From Aulosira sp. FACHB-615 (GTDB taxonomy: Bacteria > Cyanobacteriota > Cyanobacteriia > Cyanobacteriales > Nostocaceae): DNA of 64,000 bases. The stretch is taken from NCBI RefSeq assembly GCF_014698045.1, contig NZ_JACJSE010000001.1:310001-374000 (forward strand), in the 5' to 3' direction. The position numbers and the translations under genes are program-made. The notes under the pieces are model-generated. The model searched no databases. It saw only the letters and a program-made list of their open reading frames with translations, and was not told the origin of the DNA. Below, piece after piece: positions 33,996 to 42,942 of this stretch; the first letter of the stretch is position 1; the number at the start of each line of letters is the position of its first letter.

Positions 33996-36899
33996 ATGGT
34001 TCAAGCTCGGTGCAACGTCTTAATTGTCGATGATTCTCCTGAAGACCGAGAATTTTATCGGCAGTGTTTGTTGCGCGATCGCGATTACTCCTACAATATT
34101 TGGGAAGCAACCTTGGGGAGTCAAGGCCTGGAACTTTGCCAGCAACAACCAGATGTGATTTTGCTGGATTATCGCTTGCCTGATTTGGATGGCTTAGAAT
34201 TTCTCGCTCAGTTAAAAGCTTTTAGCCAACAGCCTGAATTACCCGTAATTATGGTAACAGGCCAAGGCAGTGAAGCGATCGCTGTCCAAGTCATGAAAGC
34301 AGGCGCACAAGATTATCTTGTCAAAGAACACATCACCCCAGCAACTTTGCAACGAGCAGTTCAGGGAGCCATTGAAACAGTCCAGTTGCGGAATCAATTA
34401 CAACAGCGCATCAAGCGAGAAAGATTAACAGCACAAATTATCCAAAAAATTCATCAATCCTTAGATTTACAGGAAATTCTGCAAACAACAGTCACCGAGG
34501 TCAGACAGTTTCTCCACACAGATCGAGTTGTGATTGTCCGTTGGCAACCAGATAATAGCGGCATTGTTACCAACGAATCAGTCGGTGCAGGATGGACACC
34601 ACTGTTGTCTACTTGCTTATATAACCCTTGTTTCAAAGAATACTATACTGAATTTGCTCATCAGGGATTAATCTCTGTCAAACCGAATATTTATGATGGC
34701 ACTCTCAATTCCTGGCACATCGAATTGTTAACAAATTTACAAGTCCAGGCCAAAATAGTTGTGCCGATTTTGCAAGACCAACAACTGTGGGGAATGCTGA
34801 TTGTGCATCATTGTCAAGCTCCCCGTCAATGGCAGCCTTTAGAAATTGATTTGCTCCAAGAATTAGCCACTGCTCTGGGTATCGCCCTACGACAAGCAGA
34901 ACTTTATCAGCAAACACAACATGAATTAATTGAACGCCGAAAAGTAGAAACAGAACTGCGAGCCAATGAAGAACGCTTTCGTACTTCCGTAGAAAACGTT
35001 TTAGATTGCTTGGGGATTTATGTAGCTATCAGAAACGAGCAAGGAGAGATTATCGATTTTCTTACGGAATATGTTAACCATGCAGCTTGTCTCAACAATC
35101 ACATGAGCTATGAACAGCAAATTGGGCGGGGGTTGTGTGAGTTATTGCCAGGACATCGAGAGAGTGGGTTGTTTGCAGAATATTGTCGGGTAGTTGAAAG
35201 CGGACAGTCACTGATGAAAGAAAACCTGATTTACAGTGATGAATATGGCGAGAAATATATAACCAGAGCATTTGATATCCGCGTGGCGAAATTTGGGGAT
35301 GGCTTTATTGCCACCTGGAGAGATATCACCCATCGCAAACAAGCCGAACAATCACTGCAAGAAAGTGAAGAACGCTTCCGCACCCTGGCTGATAATATGT
35401 CGCAGTTTGCCTGGATGGCGGATGCAAACGGTTGGATATTTTGGTATAACCAACGTTGGTTTGATTACACGGGTACAACTCTAGAAGAAATGCAGGGATG
35501 GGGCTGGCAAAAAGTCCACCATCCCGATCATTTAAATCGGGTAATCCAACACTTCCGCCACTGTTTAACAACAGGTGAAGCCTGGGAAGATACCTTTCCC
35601 CTGCGGGGAAATGATGGGGAGTATCGTTGGTTTTTGTCCCGTGCTATTCCCATCCGTGATCAGCATGGTGAAATATTACGTTGGTTTGGGACAAATACTG
35701 ATATTACTGAACAAAAGCAAGCGGAAGAAGAACGTAGTTTGCTGTTAGAAAAAGAACAACTAGCCAGAGCCGAAGCCGAACGCGCCAACCGCATCAAAGA
35801 TGAATTTTTAGCCATTCTCTCTCACGAATTGCGATCGCCCCTCAACCCGATTTTAGGTTGGGCAAAACTGCTGCAAACCCGCCAATTTGATGCCGCGAAA
35901 ACCGCCGAAGCTTTAGCCACCATTGAACGTAACGCTAAATTACAGTGTCAATTAATTGATGATTTGCTAGATGTGGCGAAGATTTTGCGGGGCAAACTCA
36001 ACATAGATGAGGCTCCCGTAAATTTAGTATTTGTCTTAGAAGCCGCACTGGATACAGTCAGAACAGCCGCCATCGCCAAGTCAATTTTGTTACATTCCAC
36101 CATGCCCCAAATTGGGCAAGTATCCGGTGATTCGGCACGACTACAGCAAATTTTCTGGAATCTGCTATCGAATGCCATTAAATTTACCCCGGCTGGTGGA
36201 CGAGTCGATGTGCAATTACAGCGCGTTGATCATCAAGCACAAATCACCATCAGCGATACAGGTAAAGGCATCAAACCTGATTTTCTGCCCCATATTTTTG
36301 AATCATTCCGCCAAGAAGATGCTTCAACAACTCGTAAATATGGTGGATTGGGGTTGGGGTTAGCCATTGTGCGCTATTTGCTGGAAGCTCACGGCGGTAC
36401 AATTCAAGCCGACAGCCCCGGTGAAGGATTAGGGGCGACATTCACAGTTAAATTGCCCTTGTTAGCTACTACATCAGTGCGGAGTCAACCTGATGAATTA
36501 TCAACACCAGAACTAGATTTAACCGGAATTAAAGTCTTAATTGTCGATGATGAACCCGATGCGCGAGAATTAGTCACAGCAGTACTGGAACAATACGGTG
36601 CAGAGATATTAGCTGTAACCCGTGCGGCAGAAGTTTTAGCTTCCCTGGAATCGTTTCAACCAGATGTCTTCATCAGTGATATTGGAATGCCCGATATGGA
36701 TGGCCATACACTCATTCAACAGATTCGCTCCTTACCAACAGACAAAGGCGGCAAAATAGGTGCGATCGCGCTTTCCGCCTATGCCAGAATAGAAGACCAA
36801 CAGCGTTCTTTATCTGTCGGTTTTCAACACCACATTTCTAAGCCACTTGATTTAGATAAATTAGTAGAAACCGTCTTTGAACTTGCTCGCAAATCTTAA
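33996..36899 (+). CDS. Hybrid histidine kinase REC-GAF-PAS-PAS-HK-REC
   Basis: 967 residues. Order: N-terminal receiver (~5-125, VILLDYRLPDLDG), GAF (~145-305), two PAS domains (~320-445 and ~450-575; the second ends WFGTNTDITEQKQAEEE), HisKA (LAILSHELRSPLNPILGWAK), HATPase (ends GGTIQADSPGEGLGATFTVK) and C-terminal receiver (VFISDIGMPDMDG). No membrane helix, so soluble. It lies 2 bp after rcpB and can receive or relay the phytochrome signal; the GAF lacks an obvious bilin-binding Cys. A 33-bp palindrome follows the gene. Confidence 0.92.
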   Translation: MVQARCNVLIVDDSPEDREFYRQCLLRDRDYSYNIWEATLGSQGLELCQQQPDVILLDYRLPDLDGLEFLAQLKAFSQQPELPVIMVTGQGSEAIAVQVMKAGAQDYLVKEHITPATLQRAVQGAIETVQLRNQLQQRIKRERLTAQIIQKIHQSLDLQEILQTTVTEVRQFLHTDRVVIVRWQPDNSGIVTNESVGAGWTPLLSTCLYNPCFKEYYTEFAHQGLISVKPNIYDGTLNSWHIELLTNLQVQAKIVVPILQDQQLWGMLIVHHCQAPRQWQPLEIDLLQELATALGIALRQAELYQQTQHELIERRKVETELRANEERFRTSVENVLDCLGIYVAIRNEQGEIIDFLTEYVNHAACLNNHMSYEQQIGRGLCELLPGHRESGLFAEYCRVVESGQSLMKENLIYSDEYGEKYITRAFDIRVAKFGDGFIATWRDITHRKQAEQSLQESEERFRTLADNMSQFAWMADANGWIFWYNQRWFDYTGTTLEEMQGWGWQKVHHPDHLNRVIQHFRHCLTTGEAWEDTFPLRGNDGEYRWFLSRAIPIRDQHGEILRWFGTNTDITEQKQAEEERSLLLEKEQLARAEAERANRIKDEFLAILSHELRSPLNPILGWAKLLQTRQFDAAKTAEALATIERNAKLQCQLIDDLLDVAKILRGKLNIDEAPVNLVFVLEAALDTVRTAAIAKSILLHSTMPQIGQVSGDSARLQQIFWNLLSNAIKFTPAGGRVDVQLQRVDHQAQITISDTGKGIKPDFLPHIFESFRQEDASTTRKYGGLGLGLAIVRYLLEAHGGTIQADSPGEGLGATFTVKLPLLATTSVRSQPDELSTPELDLTGIKVLIVDDEPDARELVTAVLEQYGAEILAVTRAAEVLASLESFQPDVFISDIGMPDMDGHTLIQQIRSLPTDKGGKIGAIALSAYARIEDQQRSLSVGFQHHISKPLDLDKLVETVFELARKS

Positions 36900-36979
36900 G
36901 TTAACCAAACATATTTAGCCTCTAAAGTTTATGTATTCTGCTTTACACTATGGCATTCCTACATCATTCGTGAACCAAA

Positions 36980-37012
36980 AGATCCCCGACTTCTTCAAGA
37001 AGTCGGGGATCT
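36980..37012. terminator. 33-bp perfect hairpin after the phytochrome operon
   Basis: AGATCCCCGACTTC pairs with GAAGTCGGGGATCT around TTCAA. No T-tract follows, so it is either a factor-dependent terminator or a dispersed REP-type palindrome; this hairpin sequence is common in Nostocales spacers to my knowledge. Confidence 0.55.
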
Positions 37013-37140
37013 GAGCCTCTCGATTCTCACCAATCAAATAAGATTACTATATTTATAACCGCTACCAATCACACTTCAATTATCTATAATTATCAGCTAT
37101 ATTAAACTTAGTTTCCTATTCTGATTCAAGCATTAATTAA

Positions 37141-37527
37141 ATGGAAATACTCATTGAATCAACTAAAGCATTTGAAAAAGACTTGGAAAAATTTAACAAT
37201 AGAGAGAAATTTAAAATTGTTAAGAAATTAAATCGTTATGTTGACCTAATTTCTAAAAAGAGAAACTTACTAGAAAATCAAGCCTTTAAACTAAAAAATA
37301 TTAAATTTAATACTGAGTATGATTCTTCCCTTTATGCCTTAATCATCGATAAAGAAATCAGAATCATACTTACCATAGATGATGACCCAATTTTTGATAC
37401 AACAGTCATCACCTTATTTAGAGTTGTCAGTACAGAAGATGCTACTCAAGCATATAATTCTGTAGCTGAGTATCTCTACCAAGATTTTAGTATGCAAAAT
37501 CAAGAAGTTGAGGTTCACTCTAGCTGA
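37141..37527 (+). CDS. RelE/ParE-fold-like protein (first of a pair)
   Basis: 128 residues. The pattern TKAFEKDLEKFNNREKFKIV (helical N-terminus), LKNIKF, SLYALIIDKEIRIILTIDDD and ITLFRVVSTEDATQAYNSVA follows the helix-helix-three-strand order of RelE/ParE toxins, with RIILTIDD as the central strand. This is fold-level resemblance only. It overlaps the next gene by one base (A of TGATG), so they are cotranslated. No ribbon-helix-helix or Phd antitoxin is adjacent. AT-rich compared with neighbours, which hints at transfer. Confidence 0.6.
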   Translation: MEILIESTKAFEKDLEKFNNREKFKIVKKLNRYVDLISKKRNLLENQAFKLKNIKFNTEYDSSLYALIIDKEIRIILTIDDDPIFDTTVITLFRVVSTEDATQAYNSVAEYLYQDFSMQNQEVEVHSS

Positions 37528-37859
37528 TGCCACAGATTAAACCACTTTTTGATGAGCATGGTGTAATTTATGAAGCGATGAAAATTTTGCCAGATGAATT
37601 GAAAATTGATTTTTTAGAAGCTTTAGCAGAATTAGAAGATAACGAATGTCACAGAACTAGAACTTTTCCTAAAACCAGACTGCGGAAAGTTAAAGGTATT
37701 AAACAAGCAATTTACCGCGCCGATATCGATAAATTATCTGGCTGGCGGATTCATCTGCAATATATTGATGGCAAAATTCATTTAAGTGACATTATCGAAG
37801 GGCAACGTCATGATGATGTAATTGAAGTGATTAAATCGAAAAAACATCGATATGAGTAG
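37527..37859 (+). CDS. RelE-like protein (second of a pair)
   Basis: 110 residues. C-terminal half TRLRKVKGIKQAIYRADIDK then GWRIHLQYIDGKIHLSDIIE and a terminal basic helix DVIEVIKSKKHRYE: the R..W/IHLxY...L.DI..GQRHDD pattern is that of a RelE-family small toxin, with a helical N-terminal extension (MKILPDELKIDFLEALAELE). Cotranslated with the preceding gene. Alternatively, the pair may be a toxin and a novel partner. Confidence 0.6.
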   Translation: MPQIKPLFDEHGVIYEAMKILPDELKIDFLEALAELEDNECHRTRTFPKTRLRKVKGIKQAIYRADIDKLSGWRIHLQYIDGKIHLSDIIEGQRHDDVIEVIKSKKHRYE

Positions 37860-37868
37860 ATATTAGGA

Positions 37869-37991
37869 GGGACTTACGTAAGTGTCACAATTGGTGGTTG
37901 GTGCGTGACGCTATAAATCTGAGAACTACGTTTAAATCTTCTCGTTGCGTCACACACCCTACAGAAACAATATGCTAGTTGCGTAAGTCCT
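37869..37991. repeat. GGACTTACG inverted-repeat element (copy 4)
   Basis: GGGACTTACGTAAG at left and TTGCGTAAGTCCT at right form the terminal inverted repeat; an inner pair GGTGCGTGACG/CGTCACACACC lies inside. It begins 10 bp after the RelE-like gene stop. No coding capacity. Confidence 0.75.
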
Positions 37992-38110
37992 GATTGTATT
38001 TGATTGACTTTTTTGGTTGATTACTTTGTCCTGGTGTTACATACTCAATTGTGAGATTGATGGTACTTTATAGTTACACAAACTCTTTTATCGCAACTGC
38101 AATATAATTT

Positions 38111-38749
38111 ATGACGCTCAATTTATATTTACTGCGACATGGCGAAACTACTTTTAGTCAAAGTGGTAATTTCTGCGGTAAAACTGATGCCGAATTGACA
38201 GAAGAAGGAAGACAGATGGCAGAAAGTTTTGCCAATGTTTATCAGAAATTGAAGTGGGAAGCAGCTTATGTTAGCCCGATGAAACGCACAATTGCCACAG
38301 CTAAACCATTTTGTGATGCTACTGGTATAGATATGCAGTTGCGTGATGGACTGAGAGAAGGTAGTTATGGCGAATGGGAAGCTAAGAGTAAATCTTTTGC
38401 TCAAGATAATTATAGTGAAAACTATGTAAAATGGCTGACAGAACCTGCTTGGAACGCACCCAAAGGTGGCGAAACAGCAGTAGATATTGCTAACCGTTCG
38501 ATGCCTGTAATTGCGGAAATTCAAGAAAAGCATCCCGCAGGTAATGTGTTAGTAGTTTCCCATAAAGCCACCATTCGGATTTTGCTTTGCAGTTTATTGG
38601 GAATTGATTTAGGACGCTATCGCTATCGCGTGAATATTTTGGTCGCGTCGGTAAGTATGGTGAAATTTGATGTTCATGGGCCATTGTTAGAAATATTAGG
38701 CGATCGCCATCATATCCCAGATCATCTCCGCTCTCGTCCTGGAACTTAA
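38111..38749 (+). CDS. Histidine phosphatase family protein (phosphoglycerate mutase-like)
   Basis: 212 residues. Catalytic signature LYLLRHGETTFSQSGNFCGK with the phospho-accepting His; second His in VLVVSHKATIRILLC; Arg in YVSPMKRTIATAKPF. The overall length and the FCGKTDAELTEEG segment fit the broad phosphoglycerate mutase/alpha-ribazole or sugar-phosphate phosphatase group; the substrate is not predictable. A CobC role is conceivable because cobS lies 9 kb away, but no linkage is seen. A strong terminator follows. Confidence 0.9.
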   Translation: MTLNLYLLRHGETTFSQSGNFCGKTDAELTEEGRQMAESFANVYQKLKWEAAYVSPMKRTIATAKPFCDATGIDMQLRDGLREGSYGEWEAKSKSFAQDNYSENYVKWLTEPAWNAPKGGETAVDIANRSMPVIAEIQEKHPAGNVLVVSHKATIRILLCSLLGIDLGRYRYRVNILVASVSMVKFDVHGPLLEILGDRHHIPDHLRSRPGT

Positions 38750-38780
38750 ATTGCTACAAATGTAGTTTGGTAAAGTAACG

Positions 38781-38814
38781 AAACCCAACAAAGTCTAGAC
38801 TTTGTTGGGTTTTG
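38781..38814 (+). terminator. Terminator after the histidine phosphatase gene
   Basis: Perfect 16-base palindrome arms, AAACCCAACAAAGTCT / AGACTTTGTTGGGTTT, followed by TTTGCG. It lies between convergent genes and may serve both. Confidence 0.75.
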
Positions 38815-38944
38815 CGATCGCTTGTAACTACTCTCGAAAAAATCTTGGCTTTATAAATCAATACGGTTCAGTTAAGGTGATGAGAGTTGATTTCTCAATT
38901 TCTACTCTATAACCTGTAACCTGTCACCTATTACCTGCCTTCTG

Positions 38945-39376
38945 CTATAAATAATTAAAAAATTCCTCTGGAACTAACCGCAGTTCACCAGATTTGCAAC
39001 GGGCAATATCTACCCACAACGCTCGATGATGATGGGTTCCTGACTCCGAAAACATTAAACTTTCTAGTTGATAAAACTTAGAATCAGCAAAATCGCATTG
39101 ATAAAGTTGAATGATTTCATGCCCTTGCCGATTGTTATAGATAAATAAGTTTTCAATACAACCCAAATAGCGAATGTTAGTTAATTCAGCTTGAATTTCT
39201 TCTTGAAATTCTCGCTGTAAAGCTGCATAACTAGTTTCACCAAAATCAACGCCACCACCCAAGGCGCGATAAAATGTGGACTGCTTTGCAGGATCATAGC
39301 CTTCAGAAACAAAAATGCGATCGCCATCCCGAATTAGTCCTAAAGCTATGATCCGAATTTCCCCTGATTTACTCAT
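38945..39376 (-). CDS. NUDIX hydrolase
   Basis: 143 residues. The Nudix box GGGVDFGETSYAALQREFQE then EIQAEL fits Gx5Ex7REUxEExGU, giving a Mg-dependent nucleotide-diphosphate hydrolase. Also ALGGGVDFGE and a DxxFYQLESLMF strand. The substrate cannot be read from sequence. 8 bp downstream of the DUF3531 gene, hence cotranscribed. Confidence 0.9.
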   Translation of the reverse strand: MSKSGEIRIIALGLIRDGDRIFVSEGYDPAKQSTFYRALGGGVDFGETSYAALQREFQEEIQAELTNIRYLGCIENLFIYNNRQGHEIIQLYQCDFADSKFYQLESLMFSESGTHHHRALWVDIARCKSGELRLVPEEFFNYL

Positions 39377-39384
39377 TCTTGTTA

Positions 39385-39837
39385 CTAATTATCGTATATG
39401 GAGTAAGAACGGCTTTCGCTATCTTCCACAGGCCAATCTTCATTTTCGCCGCCAATATACAATTGTTCAATAGTGACATATTCTTCACTAAGCTGGGTGA
39501 GGGCGTTGATTAAAATATCTAAAGCGATCGCATCACTAGTTCCCAAGTCAAACCAGCAACGCGCCCATTGTCCTTCGTACTCAATCTCACCCATATTGTG
39601 CATCAAAGCTAACAAGCTTTTGTCATAGCCCTGTACATCATAATCCATATAGCTAATTTCTAGCCCTGTTTCTTGGACTTGCAAATTTTCCGCATTAAAC
39701 GCGCCCAACTTACCCAAGTAAAACCAGGAATTAAAAACTTCTTCTATATATTCTTTTTCCCGTTGTGAAGGAATGGTACTAAACTGCAACCAAATCCAGA
39801 CATCAAACGGATTAAATTCACGAAACTGAATGTACAT
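39385..39837 (-). CDS. DUF3531-type conserved protein
   Basis: 150 residues. Starts MYIQFREFNPFDVWIWLQFS, with WFYLGKLGAFNAENLQV and EIEYEGQWARCWFDLGTSDA typical of the cyanobacterial/plastid family I know as DUF3531. Soluble, acidic C-terminus (GGENEDWPVEDSESRSYSIY). No assigned function. First gene of a pair with the NUDIX hydrolase. Confidence 0.8.
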   Translation of the reverse strand: MYIQFREFNPFDVWIWLQFSTIPSQREKEYIEEVFNSWFYLGKLGAFNAENLQVQETGLEISYMDYDVQGYDKSLLALMHNMGEIEYEGQWARCWFDLGTSDAIALDILINALTQLSEEYVTIEQLYIGGENEDWPVEDSESRSYSIYDN

Positions 39838-39985
39838 TCAACTATCTCAATTACTGTCGTTCAAAATAAGCATATCAAAGTAGGGAGTAGAGGCTAGGGG
39901 TAAGGAGACAGAAGAGATCAGGGAAATGCTTTTATCAGGCAATGTGGTATGACAAAGTGCTGAGAATCCCTAACCTCTAGTCTCT

Positions 39986-40127
39986 ACCTGGATTTCTCTC
40001 TTGTGAGAAATCCAGGGGGGTGGGAGGGGTGGGAAGTGTGGGAGGATGGTGAAAAAATCTTTCCCCCCACACTCCCCACACTCCCCTCTCTCTCCACACT
40101 CCCTACCCATACGTGAGAAATTCGGGT
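39986..40127 (+). repeat. GTGGGAGG repeat element (copy D), most complete
   Basis: 142 bp. Left end ACCTGGATTTCTCTCTTGTG folds back on GAGAAATCCAGG; right end TACGTGAGAAATTCGGGT. Terminal pair ACCTGGATTTCTC and ACCCGAATTTCTC (reverse of the right end). Core GATGGTGAAAAAATCTTTCC. Flanked on both sides by CCTCTAR heptamers (39970-39985 and 40128-40160), so it seems inserted into a heptamer array. Confidence 0.85.
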
Positions 40128-40134
40128 CTAGCCT

Positions 40135-40431
40135 CTAACCTCTAGCCTCTAACCTCTCTTTCACAGCTTGGCGAAAACCAATCACCAGCAAGATATTAGA
40201 TAGGGTTAAAAAGACTTCCGCACCCCCATGTAGCCAGTCTACATTTGCCAAAGCTTCGCCATAATGAACTTTGGCGTAAATACCTGCGGGGATGGTAACA
40301 CCGACAAATACAAGTGTGCCGTAAAATCCATACAATGCTAACCTGGGTACTTGTTGACTGCGGCTAAGAAACCACAAGAAACCCAAATAGGGAAACAAGG
40401 AAAGAGCAAACAGGGTTTCTTTTGAGATCAT
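40135..40431 (-). CDS. DUF3593 membrane protein
   Basis: 98 residues with two or three membrane helices (LFALSLFPYLGFLWFLSRSQ; YGFYGTLVFVGVTIPAGIYA; VFLTLSNILLVIGFRQAV). I recognise the DUF3593 family of cyanobacteria and plastids. Overlaps the DUF2499 gene by 4 bp (ATGA), a fixed pairing in cyanobacteria to my knowledge. The last codons (RLEARG) are written by a CCTCTAR heptamer repeat. Function unknown. Confidence 0.8.
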   Translation of the reverse strand: MISKETLFALSLFPYLGFLWFLSRSQQVPRLALYGFYGTLVFVGVTIPAGIYAKVHYGEALANVDWLHGGAEVFLTLSNILLVIGFRQAVKERLEARG

Positions 40432-40775
40432 GGTTTTGATTTAATAGATGAGACTGCAACATTATCTGTGACATTTTTGGCAGACTTGCTGGAACGCCAA
40501 ATCCATACCGCAGCTGCCCACAGTGTAAAATTACCAACTAAAGTCATGGTAGCTTGCAAAGTTACTAGCCATTCTAGAGATTCTGCATTATCAAAATAAT
40601 GCCAAGTGCAAGCACACATAGCACTCACTAAAGCTGGTAACATGGCTAGGGACAATCCCCACCAACTACGATTACCCGTGAGTTCGCCGTAAGTCCAGAT
40701 TAACCAAATCGCGGCAATCCACTCAATAACGCTAGAAATGTGAATAATCCAAGTGGGAATTGATAGGGCGTGCAT
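40428..40775 (-). CDS. DUF2499 membrane protein
   Basis: 115 residues from the ATG at 40775 (MHALSIPTWIIHISSVIEWI); a TTG start at 40793 adds six residues and is less likely. Three membrane helices. Signature WIIHISSVIEWIAAIWLIW, WGLSLAMLPALVSAMCACTW and LVTLQATMTLVGNFTLW identifies DUF2499, a conserved thylakoid/plastid family without known activity. Translationally coupled to the DUF3593 gene, so the two may form one membrane complex. Confidence 0.82.
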   Translation of the reverse strand: MHALSIPTWIIHISSVIEWIAAIWLIWTYGELTGNRSWWGLSLAMLPALVSAMCACTWHYFDNAESLEWLVTLQATMTLVGNFTLWAAAVWIWRSSKSAKNVTDNVAVSSIKSKP

Positions 40776-40941
40776 AAATAAGTCAAAAGTCAACAGTCAA
40801 CAGTCAAAAGTTAATCTTCCTCTGATTCTTTCTTCTGTTCTTCAATCTTCCCACAAGGAAATTCCTCTTTGATTGACAAGATGGCTGACATACTAGGAAC
40901 TGTTGAGAAAAAGTTGATAATCTAAAATCCAAATTCTGAAG

Positions 40942-41988
40942 ATGGGAACTATGCGGGCGTTATTGTCTGGTTATTATGGCAAAGGTAACGGTGGTGATGA
41001 AGCTTTACTGGCGACGCTTTTACAAATGTTGCCATCTCATGTTACGCCTGTGGTGCTTTCTGGTAATCCCGAAGAAACGCGCGATCGCTACAATGTAGAA
41101 ACTTACAACCGGATGGCTATAGTACCTGTGCTGCAAGCTTTACGTTCCTGCGATGCTTTGATTTGGGGCGGTGGTAGTTTAATTCAAGATGTCACCAGCA
41201 CCATTAGCCCTCTGTATTATGGGGGATTGATGACATTGGCGCAAACAATGAATTTGAAAACCATTGCTTGGGCGCAAGGTATTGGCCCTTTATTGCGTCC
41301 GCAAACGCGCTGGTTAGCCAGACGCAATTTTGCTGGTTGTACCAAAGTTAGTGTCCGCGATCGCGCCAGCGCGGCTTTATTATCAGATTGGCAAATTCCC
41401 CACATCATCGCACCTGATCCTGTTTGGGCGCTACAAGGAAAACCAGTCCACGAACTTCAAGATTTACCTACGCCGAGAGTTGCTGTAACATTGCGATCGC
41501 ACCCTCAACTCACTCCAACCCGCCTAGCTAACCTCACCAAAGCATTAGTAGATTTTCAAAAAGCCACCCAAGCATTCATTTTATTGCTGCCATTTCAAAA
41601 AAGTGAAGATTTAGGCATAGCCCAAGCCATTCAACCCCAGCTTGCTGATGTTAGCCAAATATTGTGTCTAGAAGATCCACAGCTTTTAAAAGGTGTATAT
41701 CGTGGTGTGGAAATGACAATTGGAATGCGGTTACACAGTTTAATTATGGCTGCGGCTGAAGGTTGTCGCTGTTTTGCACTGAGTTACGATCCCAAAGTCA
41801 ATCGTTTGATGGAAGATTTAGCCATACCTGGCTGGGATTTAGAAGATTTACCAGATGAGGCAAATATAATTAGTAAAACTTGGCTGGAATATTACGCCAA
41901 CGGTGAACCACTTTTACCAGAAAAAATTCAATCTTTAGTCGATAGAGCCTTAATGCACCGCGAATTATTAAGTGAAGCCTTGAGTTAA
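40942..41988 (+). CDS. csaB: CsaB-type polysaccharide pyruvyltransferase
   Basis: 348 residues; an ATG at 40951 (MRALLSGYYGKGNGGDEALL) is an equally possible start. Family features: SGYYGKGNGGDEALLATLLQ, ALIWGGGSLIQDVTSTISPL, IAWAQGIGPL and MTIGMRLHSLIMAAAEG. CsaB adds pyruvate ketals to cell-wall polysaccharide, the anchor for SLH-domain proteins (family knowledge). An SLH-domain porin is in this window at 59080, but cyanobacterial SLH anchoring by CsaB is inferred. Soluble, normal length. Confidence 0.92.
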   Translation: MGTMRALLSGYYGKGNGGDEALLATLLQMLPSHVTPVVLSGNPEETRDRYNVETYNRMAIVPVLQALRSCDALIWGGGSLIQDVTSTISPLYYGGLMTLAQTMNLKTIAWAQGIGPLLRPQTRWLARRNFAGCTKVSVRDRASAALLSDWQIPHIIAPDPVWALQGKPVHELQDLPTPRVAVTLRSHPQLTPTRLANLTKALVDFQKATQAFILLLPFQKSEDLGIAQAIQPQLADVSQILCLEDPQLLKGVYRGVEMTIGMRLHSLIMAAAEGCRCFALSYDPKVNRLMEDLAIPGWDLEDLPDEANIISKTWLEYYANGEPLLPEKIQSLVDRALMHRELLSEALS

Positions 41989-42084
41989 ATTTTTGGATAT
42001 TTGTTAAGGGAAAACCCAGATAAAAATTATTACAAATAAAATAGGGTTCAGCAAGGCGATCGCAGCTAAATCTATAATAGAACA

Positions 42085-42885
42085 ATGCTATCAACTTCTC
42101 CTAATTTATTAAGACTATCCCAAGGACAACTCAACTTATTAGAACGTTGTCCCCGTCAGTTTCAGCATACCTATTTAGAGCAACTCAATTCTCCCGCAGA
42201 TCCAGAACACGAGGAAAGACAAACTTTAGGTAGTCGGTTTCACTTACTCATGCAGCAGAGAGAAATCGGTTTACCAATTGATAGTTTATTACAAGCCGAT
42301 GCCCAACTACAAAAGTGGATGTCTGCATTTGCTAATGCTGCGCCAGATATTGTAACGCCTACAACAAATAATCAAATTTTCCGCGAAAGCGAACACTATC
42401 GTACCTTACAAGTTCAAGATTATTTACTAACTGTTATCTACGATTTATTAATTGCCGATAACCAGCAAGCGCAAATTTTAGATTGGAAAACCTATCCCAA
42501 ACCACCAGATAAACGCAAATTAGCCCAAAACTGGCAAACACGCCTTTATATGTACGTCTTAGCCGAAACCAGCGAATACTTGCCAGAAAATATCTCAATG
42601 ACTTACTGGTTTGTTCAGTCTGAAGGTAGACCACAAAATATAAAATACACCTACGATAATAAGCAACATCAGCAAACAGCAAAAGAACTCAATCAGCTAT
42701 TAAATAATCTAACTACTTGGCTAAAACTTTATCAAAAAGGTCAGCCATTCCCACAAGTCATTGAGACTAGTAAAATCTGTAATTACTGCCAGTTTGCCGT
42801 TCGTTGTCAACGTATACAATCAGGTGAAGATACAGTAATATATCCATTAGTAAATATTGATAACATTCAAGAAGTCACACTGTAA
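42085..42885 (+). CDS. PD-(D/E)XK nuclease-family protein with Cys cluster
   Basis: 266 residues. Start LRLSQGQLNLLERCPRQFQH gives the first conserved Cys; a nuclease core appears as LLTVIYDLLIADN then AQILDWKTY (PD-(D/E)xK with D and D-x-K). The C-terminal cluster CNYCQFAVRC adds three Cys, so four in all could bind a 4Fe-4S cluster as in Cas4/AddB-type nucleases. No helicase or Cas gene is adjacent, so its role is open. recJ lies two genes downstream on the same strand, perhaps a repair neighbourhood. Confidence 0.85.
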   Translation: MLSTSPNLLRLSQGQLNLLERCPRQFQHTYLEQLNSPADPEHEERQTLGSRFHLLMQQREIGLPIDSLLQADAQLQKWMSAFANAAPDIVTPTTNNQIFRESEHYRTLQVQDYLLTVIYDLLIADNQQAQILDWKTYPKPPDKRKLAQNWQTRLYMYVLAETSEYLPENISMTYWFVQSEGRPQNIKYTYDNKQHQQTAKELNQLLNNLTTWLKLYQKGQPFPQVIETSKICNYCQFAVRCQRIQSGEDTVIYPLVNIDNIQEVTL

Positions 42886-42942
42886 ATTTACGTTGTTTTT
42901 TTGCGCCTTTGCGCGAAACTTATAATTCTTATTATCTAACTT

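Noticed and set aside
36980..37012. Intrinsic terminator with full certainty
   Set aside because: The palindrome is perfect but lacks a T-tract, so I kept it only as a possible terminator or dispersed palindrome.
42085..42885. Cas4 of a CRISPR system
   Set aside because: The nuclease and Cys cluster are Cas4/AddB-like, but no cas gene or CRISPR array is in the window.
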